From: Ephydatia muelleri
Lineage: Eukaryota > Porifera > Demospongiae > Spongillida > Spongillidae
NCBI GenBank assembly: GCA_013339895.1
Contig: JABACO010000020.1
Span: forward strand, 111,586-175,585
Reading direction: 5' to 3'
Length of the DNA stretch: 64,000 bases
This document shows, one piece after another, positions 26,501 to 38,500 of this stretch. The notes below the pieces were generated by a model. The model saw only the letters and a program-made list of their open reading frames with translations. It was not told where the DNA came from and did not search any database. Position 1 is the first letter of the stretch, and every line of letters begins with the position of its first letter. The position numbers and the translations under genes are program-made.

Positions 26501-29500
26501 GACAGCTGCAGATGAAAGATCCGATGGTGTTGGTGCAATTTTGCTGACATGGTCCAAGTCCTCCATTTGGAATACATTCGTTTATTTCTAAATAGAAGGT
26601 AGCGATAATCTAAAGTGTGCTAAGACAAATGTAAATGTGTACGGTAGAATGGATCACTTTATTGCAGTTATACAGCAATATAATACCCATCAAATATCAT
26701 ACTATGGGTTATATCAACTAAATTACATAGGAGATAATTCAATACTTAGCCAAGGTACAAGTGATTGATGTGCTGTATTAAAATGTTTTTATAAATATAA
26801 AATGTCTTAAGATGAATCTTTAAAACGGCATCTTTATCATCACATTCATACCAGTACAGTTGTATCCTGATGATGTGTAGCCACTTTGACAGCTGCAAAT
26901 GAAAGATCCAATGGTGTTGGTGCAATTTTGCTGACATGGTCCAAGTCCTCCATTTGGAATACATTCATTAATGTCTAAACAAATTAAATTGCACAGTGAC
27001 AATGGTAAGCATTAGGAAAATAATTTTCCTGCTGATTTTGACATTAATATTGAGCTTAATGTGTATCCAAATGTAGAATTCTACTGAATCGTGTTTAATA
27101 TATAGAGTTAATATCTTTAGTACAAAGACAAATGTTAAAAATGGCTTTATAATCGTGATATTCATACCAATACAGTTGTATCCTGATGATGTGTAGCCAC
27201 TTTGACAGCTGCAGATGAAAGATCCAATGGTGTTGGTGCAATTTTGCTGACATGGTCCAAGTCCTCCATTTGGAATACATTCATTAATGTCTAAAAGATG
27301 ACAGGTCAGATTAGCATTGGACTAGAGTGCAATACGACAACGTTATAGATGTGTGTATTGTTCCTGTAGCAATGTACAGTAGGGAGCGCTTATCAATATA
27401 TATCATGGATGGGTTAAAGCACGTATTGTAAATATATATTGTCAGCTCATTTTGACATCAATATTTAGCTATGTGCAATGTAGGATACTGAGTTCTAACT
27501 TCCTTGCAATATATACCTATCTAACATCACAGACGGGGTAAAACACCTGTATTAGATTGAAAATATTTACTTCCAGCTGATTTTGATATCAATATTTAGC
27601 TAATATGTATCCACGACAGTATTTTATTGGTGTGCTATATTAAATATTGTTTAATAAATAGGGTTAATCTGTTTACATGTAGACAAATCTTTAAAAAATG
27701 GCTTATTAATCTTGATATTCATACCAGTACAGTTGTATCCTGATGATGAGTAGCCACTTTGACAGCTGCAAATGAAAGATCCAATGGTGTTGGTGCAATT
27801 TTGCTGACATGGTCCAAATCCTCCATTTGGAATACATTCGCTAATGTCTAAAAGATACAAATCAGCATTAAGCTAAAGTTCACTAAGACAAAGGTACATG
27901 TGTATGGCAGAATGAATGATTTCTGTATGAATGTACAATATGGAGTGCTAATCTTTGCAATATATACCTATCAAATATTACAGACGGGTTAAAAGCAGCC
28001 TACCTTATACATGGGGATTGTAAATATATTATTCCTACTCATTTTGACATTAATATGTATCCAAAAGTACAAGTGATTGGTGTGTGGTATTTAATTTTGC
28101 TTAATAAATCGCGTTGATGAAGGTGAATCTTTAAAAATGGTTTTGTATTCACAATATTCGTACCGGTACAGTTGTAAAATTACATGTAAACTAAAGTGCA
28201 ACAGTACACGTGTACAGCAGAGTGGATTGTTCCTTATACAATGTACAAAATAATGTTCACGACATGGTAATATATACAGATCAAACGTCTAAAACAGTAT
28301 AAAGCGCCTACAGTACATAGGGGATTGAAAATAACATTTCCAGCTCATTTTGCCAATGTTTAGCTATTGTGTATCCAAACGTACACAAAATCAAAGTCCT
28401 CCAAATGTAATACAATCATTGATATCTAACAAATCCTCCACATGCATGCATTTGTGACTCTTTTTAATGACTAAGCAATGACATGTATCATAGGAGGCTT
28501 TAATTTCCTACCATCTGTCAGAATGAGATTCTCCTATCAGAGGTGTGCTACAATGTAGCTGTGCATTTGGTAAAGCATCTATAGCTACTGCAATGCACTT
28601 GTACAAACATTTGGTACAGCACATATCAGAGATGTGCTATTATGTGAGGTAATTGTTGGGTGAGTCCTTCCACTAAAATTAGGCAAATGTCAATGTGTAG
28701 CAGCATCCTTTACCAAAATTGCCATACTGTACTTATTCCCAACAGTCAAGATTCATTAAGGATTTAATATGATAATCTATTGTGTTTTTGCTGCAATACA
28801 GTGTTATGGTATTCATACCTGTACAGTTGTATCCTGATGATGTGTAGCCACTTTGACAGCTGCACATGAAAGATCCAATGGTGTTGGTGCAATTTTGCTG
28901 ACATGGTCCAAGTCCTCCATTTGGAAAACATTCGTTAATGTCTATTAGATGAAAAACCAGAATAGCATTAAACTAAAGTGCATTAAGACAAAGGTGCATG
29001 TGTATGGCAGAGTGGAATGTTGTATTGTTTTTATACAATCTCATGGCAATATATACCTATCAAACATCATAGGGCCATAGGTGGGTTAAGGTTCAAATGA
29101 TTGTTACCCTTGACTAACGTTCATTCCACAAGGGTAGCGCACATTTGCTTGCCTCCTACTCTTGCTAGATGCAGTGACTACAAAGATGTTTATCATTATC
29201 ATCTGTTCCCAATATCCACCCGTGCGTAACTAATAATGCTCCGTACATTTTGTTATACATGTTACTCGGGGAACGAGATGCTTGCGCAGAAAGACATTAT
29301 ATCACCTACATTACAGGGGAGATATTTATTCCTGCTCATTTTGACATCCATGTTTAGTCAAGGTACAAGTGATTGTTGTGCTGTATTAGATTGTGTTAAA
29401 TAAATTGTGCTAATGAGATGAATCTTTTATTAAACACCACATCCACGAGTAATGCGGGGAAATATGGAAGCATTTGTGGATATTGATAAATCGTGTTTTT

Positions 29501-32500
29501 GATTGGATAATCAGAAAGCTCACACATTTGTAAAGAGTATTTATACTTTTTTTGGAATGGTGTTTTACTAATAAAAAGGTCGAACTAGTTCATAGTTTTT
29601 GATGTGGTACCGTTTTTGGGGGGTCATGTTTCCCACTACCTTGAATCAAAGTTGCATTACACAACAATAGGTGGGTGCATAAATTCCTTTTTTCAAACAA
29701 ATTGTACTCGTTATTGGCGGTAAGTTACAAGACATTTTCTGGTCCGTCCATTCAAACTGCCAGCGGGGGCAAGTTTAGCAAGTTCAACCAACACATTCAG
29801 TCTGTACCAGCCTGGACAGAGTCATGGTCTGTTATTCAGTAAGACAGGAAGAAAGATTGTTTTTATTAAGACAGAAAAAAAGATTCTTGAAGTCTGCCCA
29901 CACAACAACGGATTCACTCGAAGTAATGCCACCATTTCATTACCTTGCGCTGCATATCACTCCCACCTTGAGAGTTTATTTAACTTAGGGCCTCAATTTT
30001 AAACCATTGTCTGGACGTTTCATGCAGTTTTTACGCATTTTATTGTAACGCTCTAGAAAGAATAAAAAATCTGCACTTCTTACGTGATAACACACAACTA
30101 CATATATGCATTGATGTTTTGAAGCAATGGTGTGTCTGTTTGAGATATATACATATTTATATAGAATATGCCTCATACTGGTACATGTAGTCAAATCTCC
30201 ACTCAGTTCTGTCTAGAGGGAATTAGTTTGCCCCAAAATGGGGGCGTTTCTCATGGATGCTGTGTTTTAAAAAAATGGCTTTGTGATCATCATATTCATA
30301 CCAGTACAGTTGTATCCTGATGATGTGTAGCCACTTTGACAGCTGCAAATGAAAGATCCAATGGTGTTGGTGCAATTTTGCTGACATGATCCAAGTCCTC
30401 CATTTGGAATACATTCGTTTATTTCTAAATAGAAGGTAGCGATAATCTAAAGTGTGCTAAGACAAATGTAAATGTGTACGGTAGAATGGATCACTTTATT
30501 GCAGTTATACAGCAATGTAATACCTATCAAATATCATACGATGGGTTATATCAACTAAATTACATAGGAGATAAATCAATACTTAGCCAAGGTACAAGTG
30601 ATTGATGTGCTGTATTAAATTGTTTTTATAAATATAAAATGTCTTAAGATGAATCTTAAAAACGGCATCTTTATCATCACATTCATACCAGTACAGTTGT
30701 ATCCTGATGATGTGTAGCCACTTTGACAGCTGCAAATGAAAGATCCAATGGTGTTGGTGCAATTTTGCTGACATGGTCCAAGTCCTCCATTTGGAATACA
30801 TTCATTAATGTCTAAACAAATTAAATTGCACAGTGACAATGGTAAGCATTAGGAAAATAATTTTCCAGCTGATTTTGACATTAATATTTAGCTTAATGTG
30901 TATCCAAATGTAGAATTCTACTGAATCGTGTTTACTATATAGAGTTAATATCTTTAGTACAAAGACAAATGTTAAAAATGGCTTTATAATCGTGATAATC
31001 ATACCAATACAGTTGTATCCTGATGATGTGTAGCCACTTTGACAGCTGCAGATGAAAGATCCGATGGTGTTGGTGCAAATTTGCTGACATGGTCCAAGTC
31101 CTCCATTTGGAATACATTCATTAATGTCTAAAAGATGACAGGTCAGATTAGCATTGGACTAGAGTGCAATACGACAACGTTATAGATGTGTGTATTGTTC
31201 CTGTAGCAATGTACAGTAGGGAGCGCTTATCAATATATATCATGGATGGGTTAAAGCACGTATTGTAAATATATATTGTCAGCTCATTTTGACATCAATA
31301 TTTAGCTATGTGCAATGTAGGATACTGAGTTCTAACTTCCTTGCAATATATACCTATCTAACATCACAGACGGGGTAAAACACCTGTATTAGATTGAAAA
31401 TATTTACTTCCAGCTGATTTTGATATCAATATTTAGCTAATATGTATCCACGACAGTATTTTATTGGTGTGCTATATTAAATATTGTTTAATAAATAGGG
31501 TTAATCTGTTTACATGTAGACAAATCTTTAAAAAATGGCTTATTAATCTTGATATTCATACCAGTACAGTTGTATCCTGATGATGAGTAGCCACTTTGAC
31601 AGCTGCAAATGAAAGATCCAATGGTGTTGGTGCAATTTTGCTGACATGGTCCAAATCCTCCATTTGGAATACATTCGCTAATGTCTAAAAGATACAAATC
31701 AGCATTAAGCTAAAGTTCACTAAGACAAAGGTACATGTGTATGGCAGAATGAATGATTTCTGTATGAATGTACAATATGGAGTGCTAATCTTTGCAATAT
31801 ATACCTATCAAATATTACAGACGGGTTAAAAGCAGCCTACCTTATACATGGGGATTGTAAATATATTATTCCTACTCATTTTGACATTAATATGTATCCA
31901 AAAGTACAAGTGATTGGTGTGTGGTATTTAATTTTGCTTAATAAATCGCGTTGATGAAGGTGAATCTTTAAAAATGGTTTTGTATTCACAATATTCGTAC
32001 CGGTACAGTTGTAAAATTACATGTAAACTAAAGTGCAACAGTACACGTGTACAGCAGAGTGGATTGTTCCTTATACAATGTACAAAATAATGTTCACGAC
32101 ATGGTAATATATACAGATCAAACGTCTAAAACAGTATAAAGCGCCTACAGTACATAGGGGATTGAAAATAACATTTCCAGCTCATTTTGCCAATGTTTAG
32201 CTATTGTGTATCCAAACGTACACAAAATCAAAGTCCTCCAAATGTAATACAATCATTGATATCTAACAAATCCTCCACATGTATGCATTTGTGACTCTTT
32301 TTAATGACTAAGCAATGACTATCATAGGAGGCTTTATTTTCCTACCATCTGTCAGAATGAGATTCTCCTATCAGAGGTGTGCTACAATGTAGCTGTGCAT
32401 TTGGTAAAGCATCTATAGCTACTGCAATGCACTTGTACAAACATTTGGTACAGCACATATCAGAGATGTGCTATTATGTGAGGTAATTGTTGGGTGAGTC

Positions 32501-35500
32501 CTTCCACTAAAATTAGGCAAATGTCAATGTGTAGCAGCATCCTTTACCAAAATTGCCATACTGTACTTATTCCCAACAGTCAAGATTCATTAAGGATTTA
32601 ATATGATAATCTATTGTGTTTTTGCTGCAATACAGTGTTATGGTATTCATACCTGTACAGTTGTATCCTGATGATGTGTAGCCACTTTGACAGCTGCAAA
32701 TGAAAGATCCAATGGTGTTGGTGCAATTTTGCTGACATGGTCCAAGTCCTCCATTTGGAGTACATTCGTTTATTTCTAAATAGAAGGTAGCGATAATCTA
32801 AAGTGTGCTAAGACAAATGTCAATGTGTACGGTAGAATGGATCACTTTGTTGCAGTTATACAGCAATATAATACCTATCAAATATCATACTATTGGTTAT
32901 ATCAACTAAATTATATAGAAGATAATTCAATATTTAGCCAAGGTACAAATGATTGATGTGCTGTATTAAATTGTTTTTATAAATATAAAATGTCTTAAGA
33001 TGAATCTTAAAAACGGCATCTTTATCATCACATTCATACCAGTACAGTTGTATCCTGATGATGTGTAGCCACTTTGACAGCTGCAAATGAAAGATCCAAT
33101 GGTGTTGGTGCAATTTTGCTGACATGGTCCAAGTCCTCCATTTGGAATACATTCATTAATGTCTAAACAAATTAAATTGCACAGTGACAATGGTAAGCAT
33201 TAGGAAAATAATTTTCCAGCTGATTTTGACATTAATATTTAGCTTAATGTGTATCCAAATGTAGAATTCTACTGAATCGTGTTTACTATATAGAGTTAAT
33301 ATCTTTAGTACAAAGACAAATGTTAAAAATGGCTTTATAATCGTGATAATCATACCAATACAGTTGTATCCTGATGATGTGTAGCCACTTTGACAGCTGC
33401 AGATGAAAGATCCGATGGTGTTGGTGCAATTTTGCTGACATGGTCCAAGTCCTCCATTTGGAATACATTCATTAATGTCTAAAAGATGACAGGTCAGATT
33501 AGCATTGGACTAGAGTGCAATACGACAACGTTATAGATGTGTGTATTGTTCCTGTAGCAATGTACAGTAGGGAGCGCTTATCAATATATACCTATCAAAT
33601 ATCATGGATGGGTTAAAGCACCTATTGTAAATATATATTGTCAGCTCATTTTGACATCAATATTTAGCTATGTGCAATGTAGGATACTGAGTTCTAACTT
33701 CCTTGCAATATATACCTATCTAACATCACAGACGGGGTAAAACACCTGTATTAGATTGAAAATATTTATTTCCAGCTGATTTTGATATCAATATTTAGCT
33801 AATATGTATCCACGACAGTATTTTATTGGTGTGCTATATTAAATATTGTTTAATAAATAGGGTTAATCTGGTTACATGTAGACAAATCTTTAAAAAAATG
33901 GCTTATTGATCTTGATATTCATACCAGTACAGTTGTATCCTGATGATGAGTAGCCACTTTGACAGCTGCAAATGAAAGATCCAATGGTGTTGGTGCAATT
34001 TTGCTGACATGGTCCAAATCCTCCATTTGGAATACATTCGCTAATGTCTAAAAGATACAGATTAGCATTAAGCTAAAGTTCACTAAGACAAAGGTACATG
34101 TGTTTGGCAGAATGAATGATTTCTGTATGAATGTACAATATGGAGTGCTAATCTTTATAGTATATACCTATCAAATATCACAGACGAGGTTTAAAGCAGC
34201 CTACCTTATACATGGGGATTGTAAATATATTATTCCTGCTCATTTTGACATTAATATGTATCCAAAAGTACAAGTGATTGGTGTGTGGTATTTAATTTTG
34301 CTTAATAAATGGCGTCGATGAAGGTGAATCTTTAAAAATGGTTTTGTATTCACAATATTCATACCAGTACAGTTGTATCCTGATGATGTGTAGCCACTTT
34401 GACAGCTGCAATTGAATGATCCAATGGTGTTGATGCAATTTTGCTGACATGGTCCAAGTCCTCCATTTGGAATGCATTCATTAATGTCTAAACAGAAAAC
34501 AAATTAGAATATTAAAATTACATGTAAAGTAAAGTGCAACAGTACACATGTATGGCAGAGTGGATTGTTCCTTATAAAATGTACAAAATATTGTTAATGA
34601 CATGGTAATATATACAGATCAAACATCTTAAATGGTATAAAGCACCTACAGCACATACATGTAAAGGGCTTGAAAATAAAATTTCCAGCTCATTCTGCCA
34701 ATATATTAGCTATTGCATATCCAAAGATGCACATAATCAAAGTCCTCCAATTGTAATACAATCGTTGATATCTAACAAATCTTCTACATATATGAATTTG
34801 TGGCTTGACTATGCAATGACATGTACCATAGGTAGCTTTAATTTCCTACCATCTGTCAGAGACACACCTATCAGAGGTGTGCTATAATGTAGCTGTAGAA
34901 GCATTTGGTAAAGCATCTATAGCTAATGTAATGTACTTATACAACATTTGGTACAGCGAGATGTGCTATAATGTGAGTTAATTGTTGGGTGAGTCCTTCC
35001 ACTAAAATTAGGCAAATGTCAATGTTTAGCATCCTTTTTTGGTTTTTCACCAAAATTGCCATACTGTACTTATTCTCAACAGTCAAGATCAATAGATGCA
35101 TTAAAGTTCGTTGTTTCTGCACATACATTGTTATAATATTCATACCAGTACAGTTGTATCCTGATGATGTGTAGCCACTTTGACAGCTGCAAATGAAAGA
35201 TCCAATGGTGTTGGTGCAATTTTGCTGACATGGTCCAAGTCCTCCATTTGGAATACATTCATTGATATCTGTATGAATTAAGTGTACATTTTATACACAC
35301 AACTATATGTGCATGCACTATATTAAACAATTCAAGCCTACAACAAATATCAAATCTGTATATTTGAGTACGTGATAATTTTATGCTACAAGAATGTCAT
35401 TAATGACTTTAAAAATTAGGCTGCATATTTATAAAACGTTTGCCCAAAACTGATGGTACAAACATATTTGGGTCCCCCTTATTTGTGTTCAAGTAAGGGA

Positions 35501-38500
35501 TTAGGAAATAACACTGAAAAAGTTTCGCATGTCACACATACATGTACATGTTAACATGCATTTTATAGCTTTGATCAATATTTAATAATGGACCTACCAA
35601 CACAGCTATATCCAGAAAGCATATAACCAGTTTGGCAACTGCAGCTAAACGAACCACCACCATTGTTGGTACATATCTGACCACAGGGACCTTGTCCTCC
35701 ATTTGGGGCACACTGGTTGACATCTGAGGTTTAAAGGATGAGGCTATAAATCATCATGTCATAGCAATGTTTGTTAAAATATAAATGAAATACCCATGTA
35801 GAAATTAAACATGAGTACAACATGTCATATTTGCATTGAATCATGAGCATAACTAGAATGCAGAGGATGAGTAAAACAAGTATTAGATATATCTAAAATG
35901 TACATAAACGTAACAAAATATCTGATTAATTCTAACATGAATGCTTTGTACGACCAGAGTGAATGCAAGTTTGTATGTTTAAGGTGGGGGTGGGGGAGAC
36001 CAATATCTTAGCGCCCCTGACACAAAGAAAACAAGTATTTGCCAATTGATGCTAGCAAATTATTAGTCAAATTATCACCCCTCCCCACTCTTTCCTACAT
36101 GTATGATTAGTACAAGGAATGTACAAAAACGTTCACTTCACACATTTTTGTGCTTGTGTGCTACCTGTGATTAATCTGGCCAAGTGCAGTTTGGTTCACA
36201 TACGATCGGTTAAGTATCAAATTAACCTACCTGAAATTGTTATTGGTGATGATGATATCATGGCCACCCACTGACCAGGCACTCCAATGTTGCTTTTACT
36301 GGAAATATTTTTAATTGCAGCAGTCAGCGATCCTGGGACACTAGCGTTCACACCATCACCTGAGTTGAATCCAACCTGTGCTTCTTTATTGCCAAGGGGG
36401 CTCTGATTATCTCCTGATGTCCATTGTATCAAACCATCAGCATACTTCAATATAGCATAGGAATTAACAGAGTCTGTGGCAAGGATACACTGAAATGTGT
36501 TGCTCTGAGCAAAAGAAGTGGAGTGTACATAATCAATCATAGTTATATACATTTCAGCGTTAAATGTAGTATTACAAAGCATCAATATCAATGGTTACAT
36601 TGTAGTTACAGACCTCTTTGGGTAAACATGCCACTCATGCATACAAATATATATATGATTTTAATTATCTATAAGAAGGGTATGCAGTGTGACACAATAT
36701 CATAAATATAAAGGCTGTTATGGATAACCAGGTGATTGAACGGTCCATACTACCACTGATTTACTATGTGTTTATGTTATGTTAAATTATTACATTCACC
36801 AACAATACATGTAATATCATTAAAATCAACATACAAACAAGACACTAAATAGGTAGTTATCAAATATAGACAATTCGATGATACTTAAAATGAAACCGTA
36901 AAGAGAAACAAACAGTCAAAAAATTTAATCTATGAGTGAGGCCAGAGGAGTACCATCATCAAACCCCAGCCCACTTCTCCATTTGATGCGGGACCCTCTA
37001 AGACAGAGGCTCACTGCTCAAACCCCTGCAAAAGCAAGCCGTCATCTTACATGTACATAACTGCTTGTAATGGAAAAGGCTTTGCCCCACTTGAAGGACA
37101 GAGCAGTGGCCAAGTACCTTAGGAAGTGACTAGCCTCTTTATGAAGTAGTCTTTCCACTGAAAGTACAAATGGGGTCAAGGTGCCTCTTCTGTCCACTAG
37201 TGCCTTTTTAAAAATCTGGATAATTTAACTCATGCAAAAATGTATACACAATATCCCGCTTTCTAATCTTTGATTTAAAAGATGCTCTCTTTCATGTCAG
37301 TTCCCATCACAATACACAAAATGTATATTACATCAGCGGACATAATCATTGAACCGAACAGTTCTTAAAGAACATATTATACACTTTCCATGCTATTGCC
37401 TTATTCTATCCACTCAATGCATTTACTGCACAATTTTACCACATACCTTGTCTGTATGCTGTTTATAGTAACCAACATGATCCCAAGTAGCAATAAGTAA
37501 CTGCCGCGGATTAAAGTTTGGTCCAGAAAGTGCTACAGGTATGTCACTTATTGCTTGTGATAGAAGTGTAGCATTTGATGTCAATCTGTACCACACTTTA
37601 CCAGTACCAACCGAGTTATCAACATCAGCAAAGAAAGGTGCCACAATAGTCGCAACACATGCACATGTTCCATTCAGACTAGTGCAATAAGCTGAGCTTG
37701 TAAGTGAACTCGTATCAATAGGGAAGGGAGCTCCAGCATTAGGCATATAATAATAATAACAACCACCAAGAGTTATGATGCCATTGCTTGATACCTGTTA
37801 ATGATAGGAAAATATATATATATACAAATGTACTCCCTTGCTGGACCACACATGTACTACAGCAGGGGAGTATTAGTTATCTGGATCTTAGCTGGTCTAC
37901 CTCTGCAACAGTGTACACGTGGTCCCTCGTATATAATTACATCCATCTGTAAAACCTAATGAGACTGTCAGTAATATTAAAAGTCTTCCTTTGGAAGTTG
38001 TAAAATTATTAGTTAATGAATATGGTATTGCGACTAGTTTATCTTACAGAAATGTGGTGTTTATATAAACTGCATGAAGATTGCAACAGACGTGAAATTG
38101 TGCAATTGGTCCTAGAATGCAGATATTACTGGAATTGATCAAAAGAATATGCAAGTGTGCAATACAAAGAAAGCAGTAATATTCCTCTTTTAATGGAGAT
38201 GGTTACTACATGTACAGGAATGAAAATAGGGTTGTGGTAAATCATTGGTATTTTTACACCTATTTTTAAAAACGTATAATAACATTACATGAAATAAGGC
38301 ATATGCACATAGAAAAACAACAACAAAGACACAATAAAAGAATTTAAATGAGTGCATGTATGCGCTATGTAAAGAGTACACTTCTATTGAACCAAAATAC
38401 TGGTTTTATCCACGTCTAATTATCCTTTATCTTTATCTTAAAAATCGCGTCATTTTTTTTTACTATCGTCCCTTTAAGCAATTCATCAAAGGTTAGAGAG

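Larger units (their letters stand above)
15146..35723 (-). other. Array of 33 calcium-binding EGF exons, all phase 1-1
   Basis: Each 123-nt exon (126 nt for the first) encodes one module of the form [39 protein letters not shown]: six cysteines, the DINEC calcium-binding start, and a CxNxxxxFxC hydroxylation-type motif. Exon starts (minus, low coordinate): 15146, 15559, 17018, 17405, 17721, 18295, 19399, 20883, 21199, 21596, 21902, 22471, 23575, 25059, 25375, 25762, 26149, 26465, 26852, 27168, 27725, 28819, 30302, 30689, 31005, 31562, 32653, 33040, 33356, 33925, 34365, 35146, 35598. None has a stop or frameshift. Acceptors end TTTAG or similar, and donors are G|GTATGA. The outermost copies (15146, 35598) diverge most. 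Some exons begin EINEC instead of DINEC. Confidence 0.92.

Noticed and set aside
16699..30194. A conserved 69-residue open frame recurring four times (16699, 20566, 24742, 29985)
   Set aside because: It lies inside the inverted-repeat element in EGF introns and is conserved only because the whole unit was duplicated; intronic DNA around it is equally conserved.
17299..35258. Recurring 60-74 residue frames reading [20 protein letters not shown]
   Set aside because: They are the EGF exons read in the wrong frame; the true frame gives six-cysteine EGF modules with correct splice phases.
15146..35723. A CRISPR-like array, suggested by regularly spaced 123-bp repeats
   Set aside because: The repeats are coding EGF exons with introns of unequal length in an animal genome; there are no short direct repeats with unique spacers and no cas genes.
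36900..37200. An intron segment with moderately complex sequence between the NIDO exons
   Set aside because: It looked like a possible transposon tail, but I found no open frame, inverted ends or second copy in the window.
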